Shown: positions 1 to 9,663, numbered from the stretch's first letter. The stretch: 64,000 nt of DNA from Streptococcus urinalis 2285-97 (GCF_000188055.2 NZ_AEUZ02000001.1:1750001-1814000), one strand, 5' to 3'. Program-made: numbers and translations. Notes: generated by a model from the sequence alone, not told the origin.

Positions 1-607
1 ATTAAGCGTTATGAGAAATGATTCTTTAGGCATATTGTGTGACAGGGCACTTAATGCGTACCGGTAATTCTCAATTAATCCTGAAATAGAAAAATCGATT
101 AAAATATCATTTTCATCAATAATATTTGTCAAATGAGATATCGCATTTAAATCTCCGGCATAGGACGAACACATTCCTAAATCTTGTAAACCAATATGTA
201 ATAGTCTTGCAGGTAATGACGAATGAAAGATTCCAACAATATGAATTTTTGAACCAGATCTAATGACAGAGATCAGATGATCAAGCTGTTGACGGTCTAA
301 TTTTTTGAGTTGATTAATGCTTGTTGCATACTGATCAATCATATGATCTGTAATATCCTCAGAATTTTTTTGTTGTTGATGATGTAAATAATGAGTGACA
401 TCAAAACGAAAGTCTTTATAACCTTTATATCCTAATGTTTGACAAAACCTTAATACCGCTGATGTTGACGTATGACAAACATTTGCCAATTTACTAATGG
501 TGAATATCTCGACATCATCTAAATGTGTTTGTAAATATTGGTAAACTTTGAACTCTGCTTTTGAAAAAATGACCAAGTTGTCTTTCCATTTTTTGAAAAA
601 TATCCAT
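1..607 (-). pseudogene. RpiR-family transcriptional regulator, frameshifted and cut by the window edge
   Basis: The ATG at 605-607 follows a good GAGAGG ribosome site and encodes MDIFQKMERQLGHF. The frame then ends within 16 more codons. In the next frame the protein continues without interruption as FSKAEFKVYQYLQTHL and a helix-turn-helix with TSTSAVLRFCQTLGYKGYKDF, typical of the RpiR N-terminal domain, followed by the start of a SIS-like sugar-phosphate domain that runs off the window. The two frames join if the six-base A/T tract at 564-569 is one base shorter. It is divergent from the beta-glucoside PTS and is its likely regulator. It is either a real inactivating slip or a homopolymer sequencing error. 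The family call is from recognised sequence pattern. Confidence 0.75.
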
Positions 608-619
608 ATTGACCTCTCT

Positions 620-640
620 TAGTATCATTATTTTATACTA
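620..640. promoter_or_regulatory. Inverted repeat between RpiR remnant and PTS gene (candidate operator)
   Basis: Arms TAGTAT (620-625) and ATACTA (635-640) flank a 9-base AT-rich spacer, just upstream of the RpiR start. Position suggests an autoregulatory or PTS operator; no binding motif is known to me for this regulator. Confidence 0.3.
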
Positions 641-683
641 TTTTTCTTTATAAATCAAAATGAAGAAATCCTTTAATTAAATA

Positions 684-712
684 TTGACACCGCTTACAAA
701 AAGAAGTGCAAT
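684..712 (+). promoter_or_regulatory. Promoter with cre site for the beta-glucoside PTS
   Basis: TTGACA at 684-689 is a perfect -35 box; a weak -10 (TGCAAT) lies 17 bases on. TGACACCGCTTACA at 685-698 matches the CcpA cre consensus TGWAANCGNTNWCA at every fixed position except one, and overlaps the -35. Carbon catabolite repression by CcpA is inferred. Confidence 0.65.
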
Positions 713-774
713 GATTTTGTAAAAATTATCATATTTTTTTGACAAAAATATCAATACATGATAGGAGATGCCCT

Positions 775-2628
775 ATGGATTACCAAAAGTTCGCAAAGGA
801 TATCATCGACAATGTTGGTGGTGTCAGCAATATTAATCAATTGTCACACTGTATGACAAGGTTGCGTTTTAATCTAAAAGATGCCTCAAAAGCTAATAAG
901 GAGGCGCTGGAAAATTTAGAAAATGTCATTGGTGTTGTTTATGCTGGTGGACAGTATATAGTTATTTTAGGTCCACATCTTATCCAAACCTATGAAACTA
1001 TAATGAAAAATTACCCCATTCAATCTGGTGGGTCAATCAATGAAAATTTAGATGGCGATTTGCAAGAAAAAGAAAAGCTCACCTGGAAAAATGCGTTTTC
1101 CAAATTAATCAGCTTTGTGTCTGCCTCCGTAACACCTATGGTTCCTGGCCTTATTGCAGGTGGTATGCTGAAAGTCGCACTTATTTTGATTACAACCTTT
1201 ATCTCTAAAGATTGGGCAACATCTTCATCATATCTACTGCTATCTGCAATTGGTGATGCGCCTTTCTTCTTTATGCCAGTGTTTGTTGCTTATGGTGCCG
1301 CTACTAAGCTAGGAGCAACCTCTATCTATGCAATGGCAGCGTCTGCTGCACTTTTACATGCAAATTACACTACTTTAGTAGCAGCTGGTAAAGGTTTTGA
1401 ACTTTTTGGGCTTCCTGTTAATCCACTATCTTATGGAACATCTCTCTTACCAGCTCTTCTTATTTCAGTTGTTGCTTATTATACTGAAAAATGGTTAAAC
1501 AAAATTATTCCAAATCTCTTTAAAGCTATTTTTGTTGGTATGGGAACTATTTTTATCGCTGGTTCATTAGGTTATCTTATACTTGGACCTTTAGGTAATT
1601 ATATTGGTCAAGGCGTTGCTTCAATCTTTATGTTCTTGAATGATACAATCGGTCCTTTTGCAGTTGGCTTACTAGCTGCCGCTCTTCCTTGGATGGTTAT
1701 GACTGGTATGCATCAGGCTATCACACCATTTATGCCACAATTACTGGTTAATCCTGGTTATGATGCTCTTTTACGACCAGCATTCCTAATGCATAACATG
1801 GCCGAAGGTGGTGCCGTTTTAGGGGTTAGCTTTAGAATTAAAGATAAAGTTAAACGCAGTGAATTCTTATCAATTGCTGTCGGTGCTATTGTCGCAGGTG
1901 TTTCTGAACCAGCAATTTATGGTGTTAACTTGAAATACAAACGTCCAATGTGGGCTGTTATGATTGGTGGTTTTGCTGGTGGTTTCGTGGCTAGTTTATT
2001 AGGTGCTAAAGCTTATGTCATGGGCTATTCAAATCCTCTTGCTTTACCAATTTTTGGAAAAACATCGCTAGCCGCTGCTGTCGGAATTTTAGTTACTATT
2101 ATTGTCGCAACAGTTGCTGGATATATTTTTGGTATTGGAAATGATCCCAAAGAAGCATCAATTACAAATCCTGTTCAAAAAGATTTTCCAGATGATGCAA
2201 TTGTAGCCGTTTCTGACGGAGAATTATTACCTTTAGAGACTGTAAACGATGATGCTTTTGCAAAAAAATTAATGGGTGATGGTATTGCCATCAAGTTAAA
2301 GAGTGACTTTATTGTTTCACCAATTAATGGGGAGTTGATGACTGTCTTTCCTACTGGTCATGCTTTTGGTATTACTGGTCATGATGGTCTTGAAGTTTTA
2401 GTTCACATTGGGATTTACACTGTAGAACTTGAGGGAAAAGGTTTCAATGTCTTAGCTAACACTGGTGACAAAGTCAGAGCTGGTCAACCAATTGTTACAA
2501 TTGATCGACAAGAAATTGAAAAAGCAGGCTATGATACAACAACTATGCTCGTTATTACAAATGCCAATAATCAAGAAATTCACTTACAAGAAAAAGGAGA
2601 AGTAAAAGCTTCTCATGTCTTAAATTAG
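775..2628 (+). CDS. bglP: Beta-glucoside PTS transporter, EIIBCA
   Basis: Imports and phosphorylates aryl-beta-glucosides or a related disaccharide in the membrane. At 617 aa it has the full domain order: EIIB at about 1-80, with the phosphorylated cysteine in SHCMTRLRF; EIIC with about ten membrane segments at about 100-460; EIIA at about 490-617, with the phosphorylated histidine in VLVHIGIYTVEL. I chose ATG 775, which follows AGGAG; the frame is open upstream to a TTG at 739 without a ribosome site. It is followed after 9 bases by a GH1 glycosidase gene that is deleted internally, so the imported sugar phosphate may not be hydrolysed by its partner. A cre site sits on the promoter. The exact sugar cannot be read from sequence. 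Confidence 0.9.
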   Translation: MDYQKFAKDIIDNVGGVSNINQLSHCMTRLRFNLKDASKANKEALENLENVIGVVYAGGQYIVILGPHLIQTYETIMKNYPIQSGGSINENLDGDLQEKEKLTWKNAFSKLISFVSASVTPMVPGLIAGGMLKVALILITTFISKDWATSSSYLLLSAIGDAPFFFMPVFVAYGAATKLGATSIYAMAASAALLHANYTTLVAAGKGFELFGLPVNPLSYGTSLLPALLISVVAYYTEKWLNKIIPNLFKAIFVGMGTIFIAGSLGYLILGPLGNYIGQGVASIFMFLNDTIGPFAVGLLAAALPWMVMTGMHQAITPFMPQLLVNPGYDALLRPAFLMHNMAEGGAVLGVSFRIKDKVKRSEFLSIAVGAIVAGVSEPAIYGVNLKYKRPMWAVMIGGFAGGFVASLLGAKAYVMGYSNPLALPIFGKTSLAAAVGILVTIIVATVAGYIFGIGNDPKEASITNPVQKDFPDDAIVAVSDGELLPLETVNDDAFAKKLMGDGIAIKLKSDFIVSPINGELMTVFPTGHAFGITGHDGLEVLVHIGIYTVELEGKGFNVLANTGDKVRAGQPIVTIDRQEIEKAGYDTTTMLVITNANNQEIHLQEKGEVKASHVLN

Positions 2629-2637
2629 GAGGTTATT

Positions 2638-3333
2638 ATGTCTTATCAATTACCAGACGGATTTTTATGGGGTGGTGCAACAGATGACTTTCAATTTGAA
2701 GGTGGTTTTGACCAAGGTGGACGTGGTTATTACCCTCGCTATTCAAAAGAAATCTGGCGTCATCACGATGTTAACGAAATTATCTTTGAAGAAGGTGATG
2801 AAGACATCTTAAAAGAAGGTCAGTTAGATTTTATTTCATTTAGTTACTATCGTTCCAATACAACTGAAGCTGGAGATGACTGGTTTAATGTTGGGGGTTC
2901 AGGTAACCCTTATCTTAAGGAAACACCATGGGGATGGGCAGTTGATCCACTTGGACTAAGACATGTCATGAATGAAATTTACGATCGTATCCAAAAACCA
3001 ATTTTTATTGTCGAAAATGGTATGGGCGCTATTGATCAAGCCGATGAAAATGATTATGTTGAAGATGATTACCGTATAGATTTCCTTAGAGATCACCTCC
3101 AAAATATGGCGGATGCTATTAATATCGATGGTGTTGAATGTCTTGGCTATACAATGTGGGCACCAATTGATCTTGTTTCACTCTCTACAGGTGAAATGAA
3201 AAAACGCTATGGTTTTATCTATGTTGATATGGACGATAAAGGCAATGGCAGCCTTAAACGAACACCTAAAAAATCTTACCAATGGATGAAAGCTATTGTA
3301 GAATCAAATAGTCAAAAACTTGCAGAATTATAA
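2638..3333 (+). pseudogene. 6-phospho-beta-glucosidase (GH1) with a large in-frame internal deletion
   Basis: Residues 1-27 (MSYQLPDGFLWGGAT...) are the start of GH1 6-phospho-beta-glucosidases. The rest (from YYPRYSKEIW) matches the C-terminal 200 or so residues, including LDFISFSYY and the nucleophile glutamate in IFIVENGMG. GH1 enzymes of this group are about 470 aa; this one is 231 aa. The missing middle holds the beta/alpha barrel strands 1-5 and the acid/base glutamate of the NE motif, so hydrolysis is not expected. The reading frame is intact and the ribosome site (GGAGG, 2627-2631) is good, so a remnant protein may be made. It lies in an operon with the PTS gene upstream and ends at a strong terminator. 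Confidence 0.8.
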
Positions 3334-3360
3334 AAAACCAGGATAAATCCTGGTTTTTTT
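3332..3360. terminator. Bidirectional rho-independent terminator
   Basis: AAAAAACCAGGA / TCCTGGTTTTTT stem with a short loop, placed between convergent genes; it serves the PTS-glycosidase operon on + and the hypothetical gene on -. Confidence 0.85.
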
Positions 3361-3658
3361 ATGCTAGTTGATACACTTTTGTGCTGACTAACTCAAAGAC
3401 ATCATTTTCTTGAAACCAAATCGCATTCCAGTCAGCTTGAGAGCGCTCAAAAGCTGTCCTTTCTTGGTAATCTTCAATTGTCTGGTAATAGATATTTAAA
3501 GAAATATCGGTGTAGTCATTGTGTTCTAAAAATGCCATTTCAATTTTTGTATTTGTTAGCTGAGAATCAAACTTGGGGTCAGCTGATTCAGCAAATTTTG
3601 CCAGTAACTGTTCTTTATTTATTGTCTTGACACGATATAAAAAGTCTACTCTAATCAT
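3359..3658 (-). CDS. Conserved hypothetical protein, small cytoplasmic
   Basis: I do not recognise a named family. The 99-aa product has no signal peptide or membrane segment. The alternation of short strands and helices (MIRVDFLYRVKTINKEQ..., DISLNIYYQTIEDYQERTAFERS) is compatible with a dimeric alpha/beta-barrel (antibiotic-monooxygenase-like) fold; this is a guess from pattern. The ATG at 3656-3658 has a GTGAG ribosome site. It is a single gene between two convergent or divergent operons, with the terminator at 3332-3360 just after its stop. Confidence 0.6.
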   Translation of the reverse strand: MIRVDFLYRVKTINKEQLLAKFAESADPKFDSQLTNTKIEMAFLEHNDYTDISLNIYYQTIEDYQERTAFERSQADWNAIWFQENDVFELVSTKVYQLA

Positions 3659-3858
3659 TTTTTTCTCACTTTTTCTTTAGTGGCTTTAGTTTACTAAAGA
3701 CTTTTAGATATAGCAAGAAAACCAACTTTACTACTCCTTTATGATAGGTAAAATTTACTTAAAGACTAAAAAGATTAAAAATTAAAAACAAAATTCAGAC
3801 AGTATGGAAAAGTTTTGATATTATTATTATAATATCGCTTTTTTAAGAGGAGAAAATA

Positions 3859-5013
3859 ATGGCTCAAGAACCTATCATTGAATATCAGAATGTTAATAAA
3901 ATTTACGGTGACAATGTTGCTGTCGAAAATATTAACCTAACCATTAATCCTGGTGATTTTGTTTGCTTTATAGGAACTAGTGGTTCTGGTAAGACAACTT
4001 TAATGCGTATGATTAATCATATGCTAAAACCAACAAATGGGAAATTATTATTCAAAGGTAAAGATATTTCAACCATCAATCCTATTGAATTAAGACGTAA
4101 GATCGGTTATGTGATTCAAAATATTGGATTAATGCCACACATGACCATTTACGAAAATATTGTTTTAGTTCCAAAATTACTAAAATGGTCTGAAGAAGAA
4201 AAAAGAGCTAAAGCTAGAGAATTAATCAAATTGGTAGAATTGCCAGAAGATTTTCTAGACCGTTATCCTAGTGAACTTTCAGGTGGGCAACAACAACGTA
4301 TTGGTGTTATTCGTGCACTTGCAGCTGACCAAGATATCATTTTAATGGATGAACCCTTTGGTGCGCTAGACCCTATCACACGTGAAGGTATCCAAGACTT
4401 AGTAAAATCTCTTCAAAAAGAAATGGGAAAAACTATTGTTTTAGTAACTCATGACATGGACGAAGCCCTCAAACTAGCAACTAAAATTGTCGTTATGGAT
4501 GGCGGAAAAATGGTTCAAGAAGGGACTCCAAATGACCTCTTACACCATCCAGCAACTAGCTTTGTTGAACAGATGATTGGTGAGGAAAGACTTCTCCACG
4601 CGCAAGCTGATATCACACCTGTTAAGCAAATCATGTTAAAAAATCCTGTATCTATCACTGCTGAAAAAACACTAACTGAGGCAATCACCTTGATGCGCCA
4701 AAAACGGGTTGACTCACTCTTAGTTACAGATGATGATAAATTAATTGGTTTTGTCGACTTAGAATCTTTAAGCAGCAAATACAAAAAAGACAGATTGGTT
4801 TCTGATATCTTAAAACATACAGATTTCTATGTTATGGAAGATGACCTCCTTAGAGATACAGCTGAACGTATCTTAAAACGTGGATTGAAATATGCACCAG
4901 TTGTTGATAAAGAAAATAACCTAAAAGGTATCGTTACAAGAGCATCTCTCGTTGATATGCTTTATGATATCATTTGGGGAGATGGTGATACAGAAACGGA
5001 GGATGATCAGTAA
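3859..5013 (+). CDS. opuCA: Osmoprotectant ABC transporter ATP-binding protein with CBS pair
   Basis: ATPase subunit of a glycine betaine/carnitine/choline importer (OpuC/ProV type). Walker A is GTSGSGKTT near residue 40, the ABC signature [10 protein letters not shown] near 140 and Walker [12 protein letters not shown] near 160. The C-terminal third (about 250-375) holds two CBS domains, which in OpuA/OpuC relatives sense ionic strength or cyclic di-AMP. ATG 3859 follows AGAGGAG. It is the first gene of a tight four-gene operon; its stop overlaps the next start (TAATG). The 384-aa length is usual for the family. The substrate is inferred from family and from the gene order ATPase-permease-binding protein-permease. 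Confidence 0.92.
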   Translation: MAQEPIIEYQNVNKIYGDNVAVENINLTINPGDFVCFIGTSGSGKTTLMRMINHMLKPTNGKLLFKGKDISTINPIELRRKIGYVIQNIGLMPHMTIYENIVLVPKLLKWSEEEKRAKARELIKLVELPEDFLDRYPSELSGGQQQRIGVIRALAADQDIILMDEPFGALDPITREGIQDLVKSLQKEMGKTIVLVTHDMDEALKLATKIVVMDGGKMVQEGTPNDLLHHPATSFVEQMIGEERLLHAQADITPVKQIMLKNPVSITAEKTLTEAITLMRQKRVDSLLVTDDDKLIGFVDLESLSSKYKKDRLVSDILKHTDFYVMEDDLLRDTAERILKRGLKYAPVVDKENNLKGIVTRASLVDMLYDIIWGDGDTETEDDQ

Positions 5014-5645
5014 TGCTTGATTTTCTTTCAGAATATGGTACTCAAATCCTTGTCAAAACTTGGGAACAAATTTATATCTCATTTTTTGCCATGGCACTTG
5101 GTATCTTAATTGCTGTGCCATTAGGAGTTTTACTGACCCGTTTTCCAAAAACAGCAAAAATCGTAATTTCAATTGCTAGTATGCTACAAACCATTCCAAG
5201 TTTGGCCCTTTTGGCTTTGATGATTCCTTTATTTGGTATCGGGAAAACACCAGCTATCATTGCTTTGTTTATCTATTCTCTCTTACCAATCTTAAGAAAT
5301 ACTTATATCGGGATGGATAATGTCAGTCCTACTTTAAAAGACTGTGCTAAAGGAATGGGAATGAAACCCATACAATCTATTTTTCAGGTTGAATTACCAT
5401 TAGCAATACCAATCATAATGGCTGGTATTCGTCTTTCAACCATTTATGTAATTGCTTGGGCAACCCTAGCCTCATATATTGGAGCTGGTGGTCTTGGTGA
5501 CTTGATTTTCAGTGGGTTAAATCTTTTCCAACCAAAACTAATCCTAGGTGGTACAATCCCTGTTATTATCCTCTCACTTATCATTGATTATTTATTAGGC
5601 CTATTAGAAACTGCATTAACACCAAAAACAAGAAGGGAGGCCTAA
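5013..5645 (+). CDS. opuCB: Osmoprotectant ABC transporter permease
   Basis: Integral membrane permease of 210 aa with five to six hydrophobic segments and the EAA-type cytoplasmic loop ([31 protein letters not shown], about 107-137) that docks on the ATPase. It overlaps the opuCA stop by one base and is followed one base later by the binding-protein gene, so translation is probably coupled. Together with opuCD it would form a heterodimeric membrane channel. Confidence 0.9.
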   Translation: MLDFLSEYGTQILVKTWEQIYISFFAMALGILIAVPLGVLLTRFPKTAKIVISIASMLQTIPSLALLALMIPLFGIGKTPAIIALFIYSLLPILRNTYIGMDNVSPTLKDCAKGMGMKPIQSIFQVELPLAIPIIMAGIRLSTIYVIAWATLASYIGAGGLGDLIFSGLNLFQPKLILGGTIPVIILSLIIDYLLGLLETALTPKTRREA

Positions 5646-5646
5646 A

Positions 5647-6573
5647 ATGTTTAAAAAATCACGTTTACTCTGGTTTCCACTTGTAATGCTATCGTTAGTT
5701 ATCGTATCTGGCTGTCAATTAACTGGACAAACAAAATTCTCAAATAAAACCATTAAGGTTGCAGCTCAAAGTTCTACTGAATCTAGTATCGTTGCTAATA
5801 TTGTCACTGAATTGATTCATCATGAACTAGGTTATAACACAACTCTTATTAGTAACCTTGGTTCTTCAACCGTGACTCACCAAGCTTTACTTCGTGGCGA
5901 TGCTGATATTGCCGCAACACGTTATACTGGTACTGACATTACTGGTACTCTTGGTTTAAAAGCTGTTAAAGACCCAACAAAAGCTGCCAAATTAGTAAAA
6001 TCTGAATTCCAAAAACGTTATGACCAAACTTGGTATCCTACCTATGGCTTTTCAGATACTTATGCTTTTATGGTAACAAAGGCCTTTGCAAAAGAAAATA
6101 ATGTTACTAAAATTTCTGATCTCAAAAAACTAGCAACAAATATGAAAGCTGGTGTCGATAGCTCTTGGATGAACCGTGAAGGAGATGGCTATAATGATTT
6201 TAAAAAAACTTATGGCTTTAGCTTCACACATATTTACCCAATGCAAATTGGGCTTGTGTACGATGCCGTTGAAAGCAACAAAATGCAATCTGTTTTAGGG
6301 TATTCAACTGACGGTCGTATCTCAAGTTATGATCTTGAAATTTTAAAAGATGACAAACAATTCTTCCCGCCATATGAAGCATCAATGGTAGTTAATAATT
6401 CCGTTATTAAAAATGATCCTAAATTGAAAAAGCTACTTCATCGTTTAGATGGAAAAATTAATCTCAAAACAATGCAAAACTTGAATTATCGAGTAGATGA
6501 TAAGTTATTAGAGCCTTCAGTTGTTGCAAAACAATTTTTAGAAAAAAACCATTATTTTAGAGGAGATAAATAA
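5647..6573 (+). CDS. opuCC: Osmoprotectant-binding lipoprotein
   Basis: Extracellular substrate-binding protein of 308 aa. It has a basic N-terminus and a hydrophobic stretch ending in the lipobox VSGC, with the lipidated cysteine at about residue 23. The mature part begins with a region typical of OpuAC/OpuCC domains (IKVAAQSSTESSIVANIV) and contains aromatic residues (YPTYGFSDTYAF) of the kind that form the betaine-binding cage. It sits between the two permease genes, as in Bacillus opuC and streptococcal choline/carnitine operons. Confidence 0.9.
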   Translation: MFKKSRLLWFPLVMLSLVIVSGCQLTGQTKFSNKTIKVAAQSSTESSIVANIVTELIHHELGYNTTLISNLGSSTVTHQALLRGDADIAATRYTGTDITGTLGLKAVKDPTKAAKLVKSEFQKRYDQTWYPTYGFSDTYAFMVTKAFAKENNVTKISDLKKLATNMKAGVDSSWMNREGDGYNDFKKTYGFSFTHIYPMQIGLVYDAVESNKMQSVLGYSTDGRISSYDLEILKDDKQFFPPYEASMVVNNSVIKNDPKLKKLLHRLDGKINLKTMQNLNYRVDDKLLEPSVVAKQFLEKNHYFRGDK

Positions 6574-6574
6574 G

Positions 6575-7225
6575 ATGAAAAATATGAATACTTTCCAACA
6601 GTTTATCTACTATTTTCAACATAATGGCAGCTACATTTCACAACAATTTATCCATCACTTTTTAATCTCAGTATATGGCGTTTTATTAGCAGCACTTGTT
6701 GGAATTCCTCTAGGTATTTTTATTGCAAGGCGACGTAAAATCAAAGGTGTTGTCATGGGGATTGCCAATGTTATCCAAACCATTCCTTCTTTAGCTATGA
6801 TTTCTATTATCATGTTAGGCTTAGGGCTTGGTATTAAAACTGTTATTGCAACTGTATTCCTTTATTCTTTATTACCAATAATTACAAATACATACACTGG
6901 TATCAGAAATGTTGATGACAATCTTCTAGATGCTGCTAAAGGTATGGGAATGACTACACGTCAACGTCTTTTTATGGTAGAATTACCTCTTTCAATCTCA
7001 GTAATCATGGCAGGTCTTCGAAATGCATTAGTCGTTGCTATTGGGATTACTGCAATTGGTGCTTTCGTCGGCGGGGGCGGTCTTGGTGATATTATTATCC
7101 GCGGGACAAACGCCACAAACGGTGGTGCCATTATCCTAGCAGGATCTCTACCTACTGCTTTAATGGCCATCTTTTCAGATATCATCTTGGGAGGCATCCA
7201 ACGTATGCTAGAACCTAGAAAATAA
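6575..7225 (+). CDS. opuCD: Osmoprotectant ABC transporter permease, second subunit
   Basis: A 216-aa membrane protein homologous to opuCB, with the EAA loop at LLDAAKGMGMTTRQRLFMVELPLS and a glycine-rich AFVGGGGLGDIIIRG segment. It is the last gene of the opuC operon and is followed by a terminator. The presence of two different permeases and a separate binding protein marks the operon as OpuC-like rather than the fused OpuA type. Confidence 0.9.
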   Translation: MKNMNTFQQFIYYFQHNGSYISQQFIHHFLISVYGVLLAALVGIPLGIFIARRRKIKGVVMGIANVIQTIPSLAMISIIMLGLGLGIKTVIATVFLYSLLPIITNTYTGIRNVDDNLLDAAKGMGMTTRQRLFMVELPLSISVIMAGLRNALVVAIGITAIGAFVGGGGLGDIIIRGTNATNGGAIILAGSLPTALMAIFSDIILGGIQRMLEPRK

Positions 7226-7227
7226 AG

Positions 7228-7258
7228 AACCGAAGATTGACTTCGGTCTTTTTTTATT
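7228..7258. terminator. Terminator after opuCD, shared with the convergent transaldolase gene
   Basis: Stem GACCGAAG/CTTCGGTC-like (GAACCGAAG...CTTCGGTC) followed by a T run. It lies between convergent genes and overlaps the stop of the gene on the minus strand. Confidence 0.8.
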
Positions 7259-7973
7259 CTAATATTTTAAATCCTAAGCTATTACTATCATTTAAAAACA
7301 TATTAACGGTTTCTAAAGAGTAGGTTTCTAAATCCTTCCCTGCCAAAGATAATTTTTTAATTAAATCAGGGGTACAAGTAATAATATCAACTCCTAAGGC
7401 ATTTGCTTGATAGATATTAAATGTTTCTCTAGGACTAGCCCATAATAGTTCAATAGATTTCTTAGCATGACATATTGATAAGGCTTCTTTCATAATTGGA
7501 ATTGGATCGATTCCCGTATCCGCAATTCTACCCGCAAAAACTGAGACAATAGCAGGCGTGTCTTCTGATAAAGCTTCGACAACTTCTTTAACTTGTTTAA
7601 TTGTAAAAATAGCTGTTACATTTAGTTTAATACCATTGTGTGATAGTTTATTAATTAATTTAGCAGTTGATTCACCTTGCGAATTAGTAACAGGTATTTT
7701 GACATAAACATTGTCGCCTAATTGTGCAATTCGATTTGCTTCTTTTTCCATTTCTGATAAGTCATCAGCGAAAACTTCAAATGATACTGGATAATCTGTG
7801 ATGACCTTTAGAACATCATTAGCAAAACCAATATAACTTTTTATGCCTGCTTTCTTCATTAGGCTAGGATTTGTTGTAAAACCACTAACTCTTCCAGAAT
7901 TGAGATCCTTCAACATATCATTTAAGACTGCACCATCTGAGAACACTTTTACCTTTAATTCCATTTTTTCCAC
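7254..7973 (-). CDS. Transaldolase / fructose-6-phosphate-aldolase-like enzyme
   Basis: A 239-aa (236 if MELKVKVF is the start) class I aldolase of the short transaldolase family (TalC/FSA-like). It keeps SGFTTNPSLM near the N-terminus and the Schiff-base lysine in VYVKIPVT near residue 90, then LNVTAIFT. It would transfer or cleave a dihydroxyacetone unit from a sugar phosphate in the cytoplasm. It is the last gene of an operon with ascorbate-type EIIC, EIIB and a PRD regulator, starting two bases after EIIC stops, so it probably processes the sugar phosphate imported by that PTS. No dehydrogenase or decarboxylase accompanies it. Confidence 0.85.
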   Translation of the reverse strand: MEKMELKVKVFSDGAVLNDMLKDLNSGRVSGFTTNPSLMKKAGIKSYIGFANDVLKVITDYPVSFEVFADDLSEMEKEANRIAQLGDNVYVKIPVTNSQGESTAKLINKLSHNGIKLNVTAIFTIKQVKEVVEALSEDTPAIVSVFAGRIADTGIDPIPIMKEALSICHAKKSIELLWASPRETFNIYQANALGVDIITCTPDLIKKLSLAGKDLETYSLETVNMFLNDSNSLGFKILE

Positions 7974-7975
7974 CT

Positions 7976-9355
7976 CTACTCTTCTGTAATATTATTGATA
8001 GCAGTTGTTTTTTTGGTTATTAAAGTTGGTAAAATTAAAGCAATAACCATTAATGCCACAATCAAATAAATACCAATTTGTCCGATTGACCCACCAATTC
8101 GTCCTAGAAGGATTCCAAAGACACCAAAATCAAAATCACCAAAAGTAGTATTTGCAAAGCCTAATTTACCAAGTACTGGCAAGACTGCTGCTGGTAAAAA
8201 GGCTAAAAAGAGACCATTTACAAAAGCTCCTGCAACTGCTCCACGACGTCCACCAGTGGAATTGCCATATATCCCAGCTGTCGCCCCACAAAAGAAATGT
8301 GGTACCATACCAGGAATAATAAGGACACCTCCAATAGCACCTAAAATAAACATGCCGATTAAACCGCCTAAAAAGCTAGACGCAAATCCTAAAATAACCG
8401 CCGTTGGTGCATATGGGAAAAAGACTGCACAATCTACTGCCGGTACTGCATTTGGTATTAGTTTTGTCGCAATTCCTTGGAAAGCAGGAATCAAATCAGC
8501 TAAAATCATTCTGACACCAGAATAAACAATAGCTACACCAACCGCAAATGTTAAACCACTAATGATAGCAAAGATAAATGGGTTTTCCCCCCCACTTAAT
8601 TGATCAATAACCTTAGGATTTCTAATCAAACAAGCTATAACACCAACCAAGTAAAAGACAACCATCACTAATCCCGTTGAAATAGTTGTATTTCTTAAAA
8701 AACTCCATTTCTCAGAAATATGTAATTCCTCTGTACTTTCACTACCTTTACCAACTTTTGATCCAATCCAAGCAGATAAGTAATAACCTAGACTACCAAA
8801 ATGTCCCATTGCTATCTCGTCACCATCGGTTACTTTTAAAGTGTATTTTTGTCCAATTGCAGGTGAGATAGCTGACCAAGAACCTAATATAAGACCACCA
8901 ACTAGAACCATAGGTATACCACTAAAATGTAATGCACCCAATACTGCTGATAATAAACAAGCCATGAAGAAACTATGGTGCCCTGTCAAAAAGATATATT
9001 TATATCTTGTAAATCTCGCAATCAATAAATTAATAAGTAAACCAATGATTAGTATTGACATGGTTTCAACCCCTAGAATTTTTTGAGCTACCGATGTGAC
9101 AGCTTCATTATTAGGGACTACACCTGTAATGTTAAATCCTTTTTGAATTAATGTTGCTAACGGGTTGAGATTTGCTTGAATAACTCCTGCACCTGCAGAA
9201 AGCATTAGATACCCTAAAATAGGTCCCAATGTTCCTGTCAGAACTTTATGACCAGGTGTCTTTAAAGCAATTAAACCAACAAAAGCAATTAGTCCCATTA
9301 AAAATGCAGGTTCACTTAAGATATTTTGGAAAAATATTAGTACTGAATTCATCAT
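7976..9355 (-). CDS. Ascorbate-type PTS transporter subunit EIIC (UlaA/SgaT family)
   Basis: A 459-aa membrane protein with about ten to eleven hydrophobic segments. Family features are IALKTPGHKVLTGTLGPILGY near the N-terminus, FLTGHHSFFM, and PHFFCGATAGIYGNSTGGRRGA near the C-terminus. It imports ascorbate or a pentitol-like substrate together with the EIIB encoded upstream. EIIA function is presumably supplied by the EIIA domain of the neighbouring PRD regulator or by another gene, because no separate EIIA gene is present. True ascorbate use is doubtful: no UlaD/E/F/G homologues lie nearby, only a transaldolase. Confidence 0.88.
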   Translation of the reverse strand: MMNSVLIFFQNILSEPAFLMGLIAFVGLIALKTPGHKVLTGTLGPILGYLMLSAGAGVIQANLNPLATLIQKGFNITGVVPNNEAVTSVAQKILGVETMSILIIGLLINLLIARFTRYKYIFLTGHHSFFMACLLSAVLGALHFSGIPMVLVGGLILGSWSAISPAIGQKYTLKVTDGDEIAMGHFGSLGYYLSAWIGSKVGKGSESTEELHISEKWSFLRNTTISTGLVMVVFYLVGVIACLIRNPKVIDQLSGGENPFIFAIISGLTFAVGVAIVYSGVRMILADLIPAFQGIATKLIPNAVPAVDCAVFFPYAPTAVILGFASSFLGGLIGMFILGAIGGVLIIPGMVPHFFCGATAGIYGNSTGGRRGAVAGAFVNGLFLAFLPAAVLPVLGKLGFANTTFGDFDFGVFGILLGRIGGSIGQIGIYLIVALMVIALILPTLITKKTTAINNITEE

Positions 9356-9381
9356 TCAACTCCTTTTTGAATTTTACAGTT

Positions 9382-9663
9382 TTATTGTTCACTCATCTCC
9401 TTAAGGACAGGAACAAGACTTTCTTCAATTTTTTTACGATTAGTATAACTTTTGACAATACAAAGTTTAGTGCCTGCTGGAAAAATATCCTCAAATTCTT
9501 TTACGGTTACATAAAGGTCTGCATTCTTTCCAACTGCAGCATTTGAATCACAAGACTCAGCATCAACGTCGATACCCAAATCTTTTGCGATTGCTTCAAC
9601 TTTCATTCTTAGTAATAGACTACTTCCTATACCATTTCCACAAACGGTTACAACTTTAATCAT
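9382..9663 (-). CDS. Ascorbate-type PTS EIIB
   Basis: A 93-aa cytoplasmic phosphocarrier. The phosphorylated cysteine is in the N-terminal loop VTVCGNGIGSSL, which is the signature of UlaB/SgaB-type EIIB. It overlaps the stop of the upstream PRD regulator gene by 4 bases (ATGA) and precedes EIIC by 26 bases. It transfers phosphate from EIIA to the incoming sugar held by EIIC. Confidence 0.88.
   Translation of the reverse strand: MIKVVTVCGNGIGSSLLLRMKVEAIAKDLGIDVDAESCDSNAAVGKNADLYVTVKEFEDIFPAGTKLCIVKSYTNRKKIEESLVPVLKEMSEQ

Noticed and set aside
739..774. A longer start for the beta-glucoside PTS at TTG 739
   Set aside because: The added twelve residues overlap the promoter region and have no ribosome site; ATG 775 has AGGAG at the correct distance and gives the conserved EIIB start.
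2638..3333. A complete small GH1 glycosidase
   Set aside because: The barrel strands holding the acid/base glutamate are missing, so a functional enzyme is not plausible.
4515..4784. Antisense gene within opuCA
   Set aside because: Wholly inside a strong coding gene, with no ribosome site; a shadow frame.
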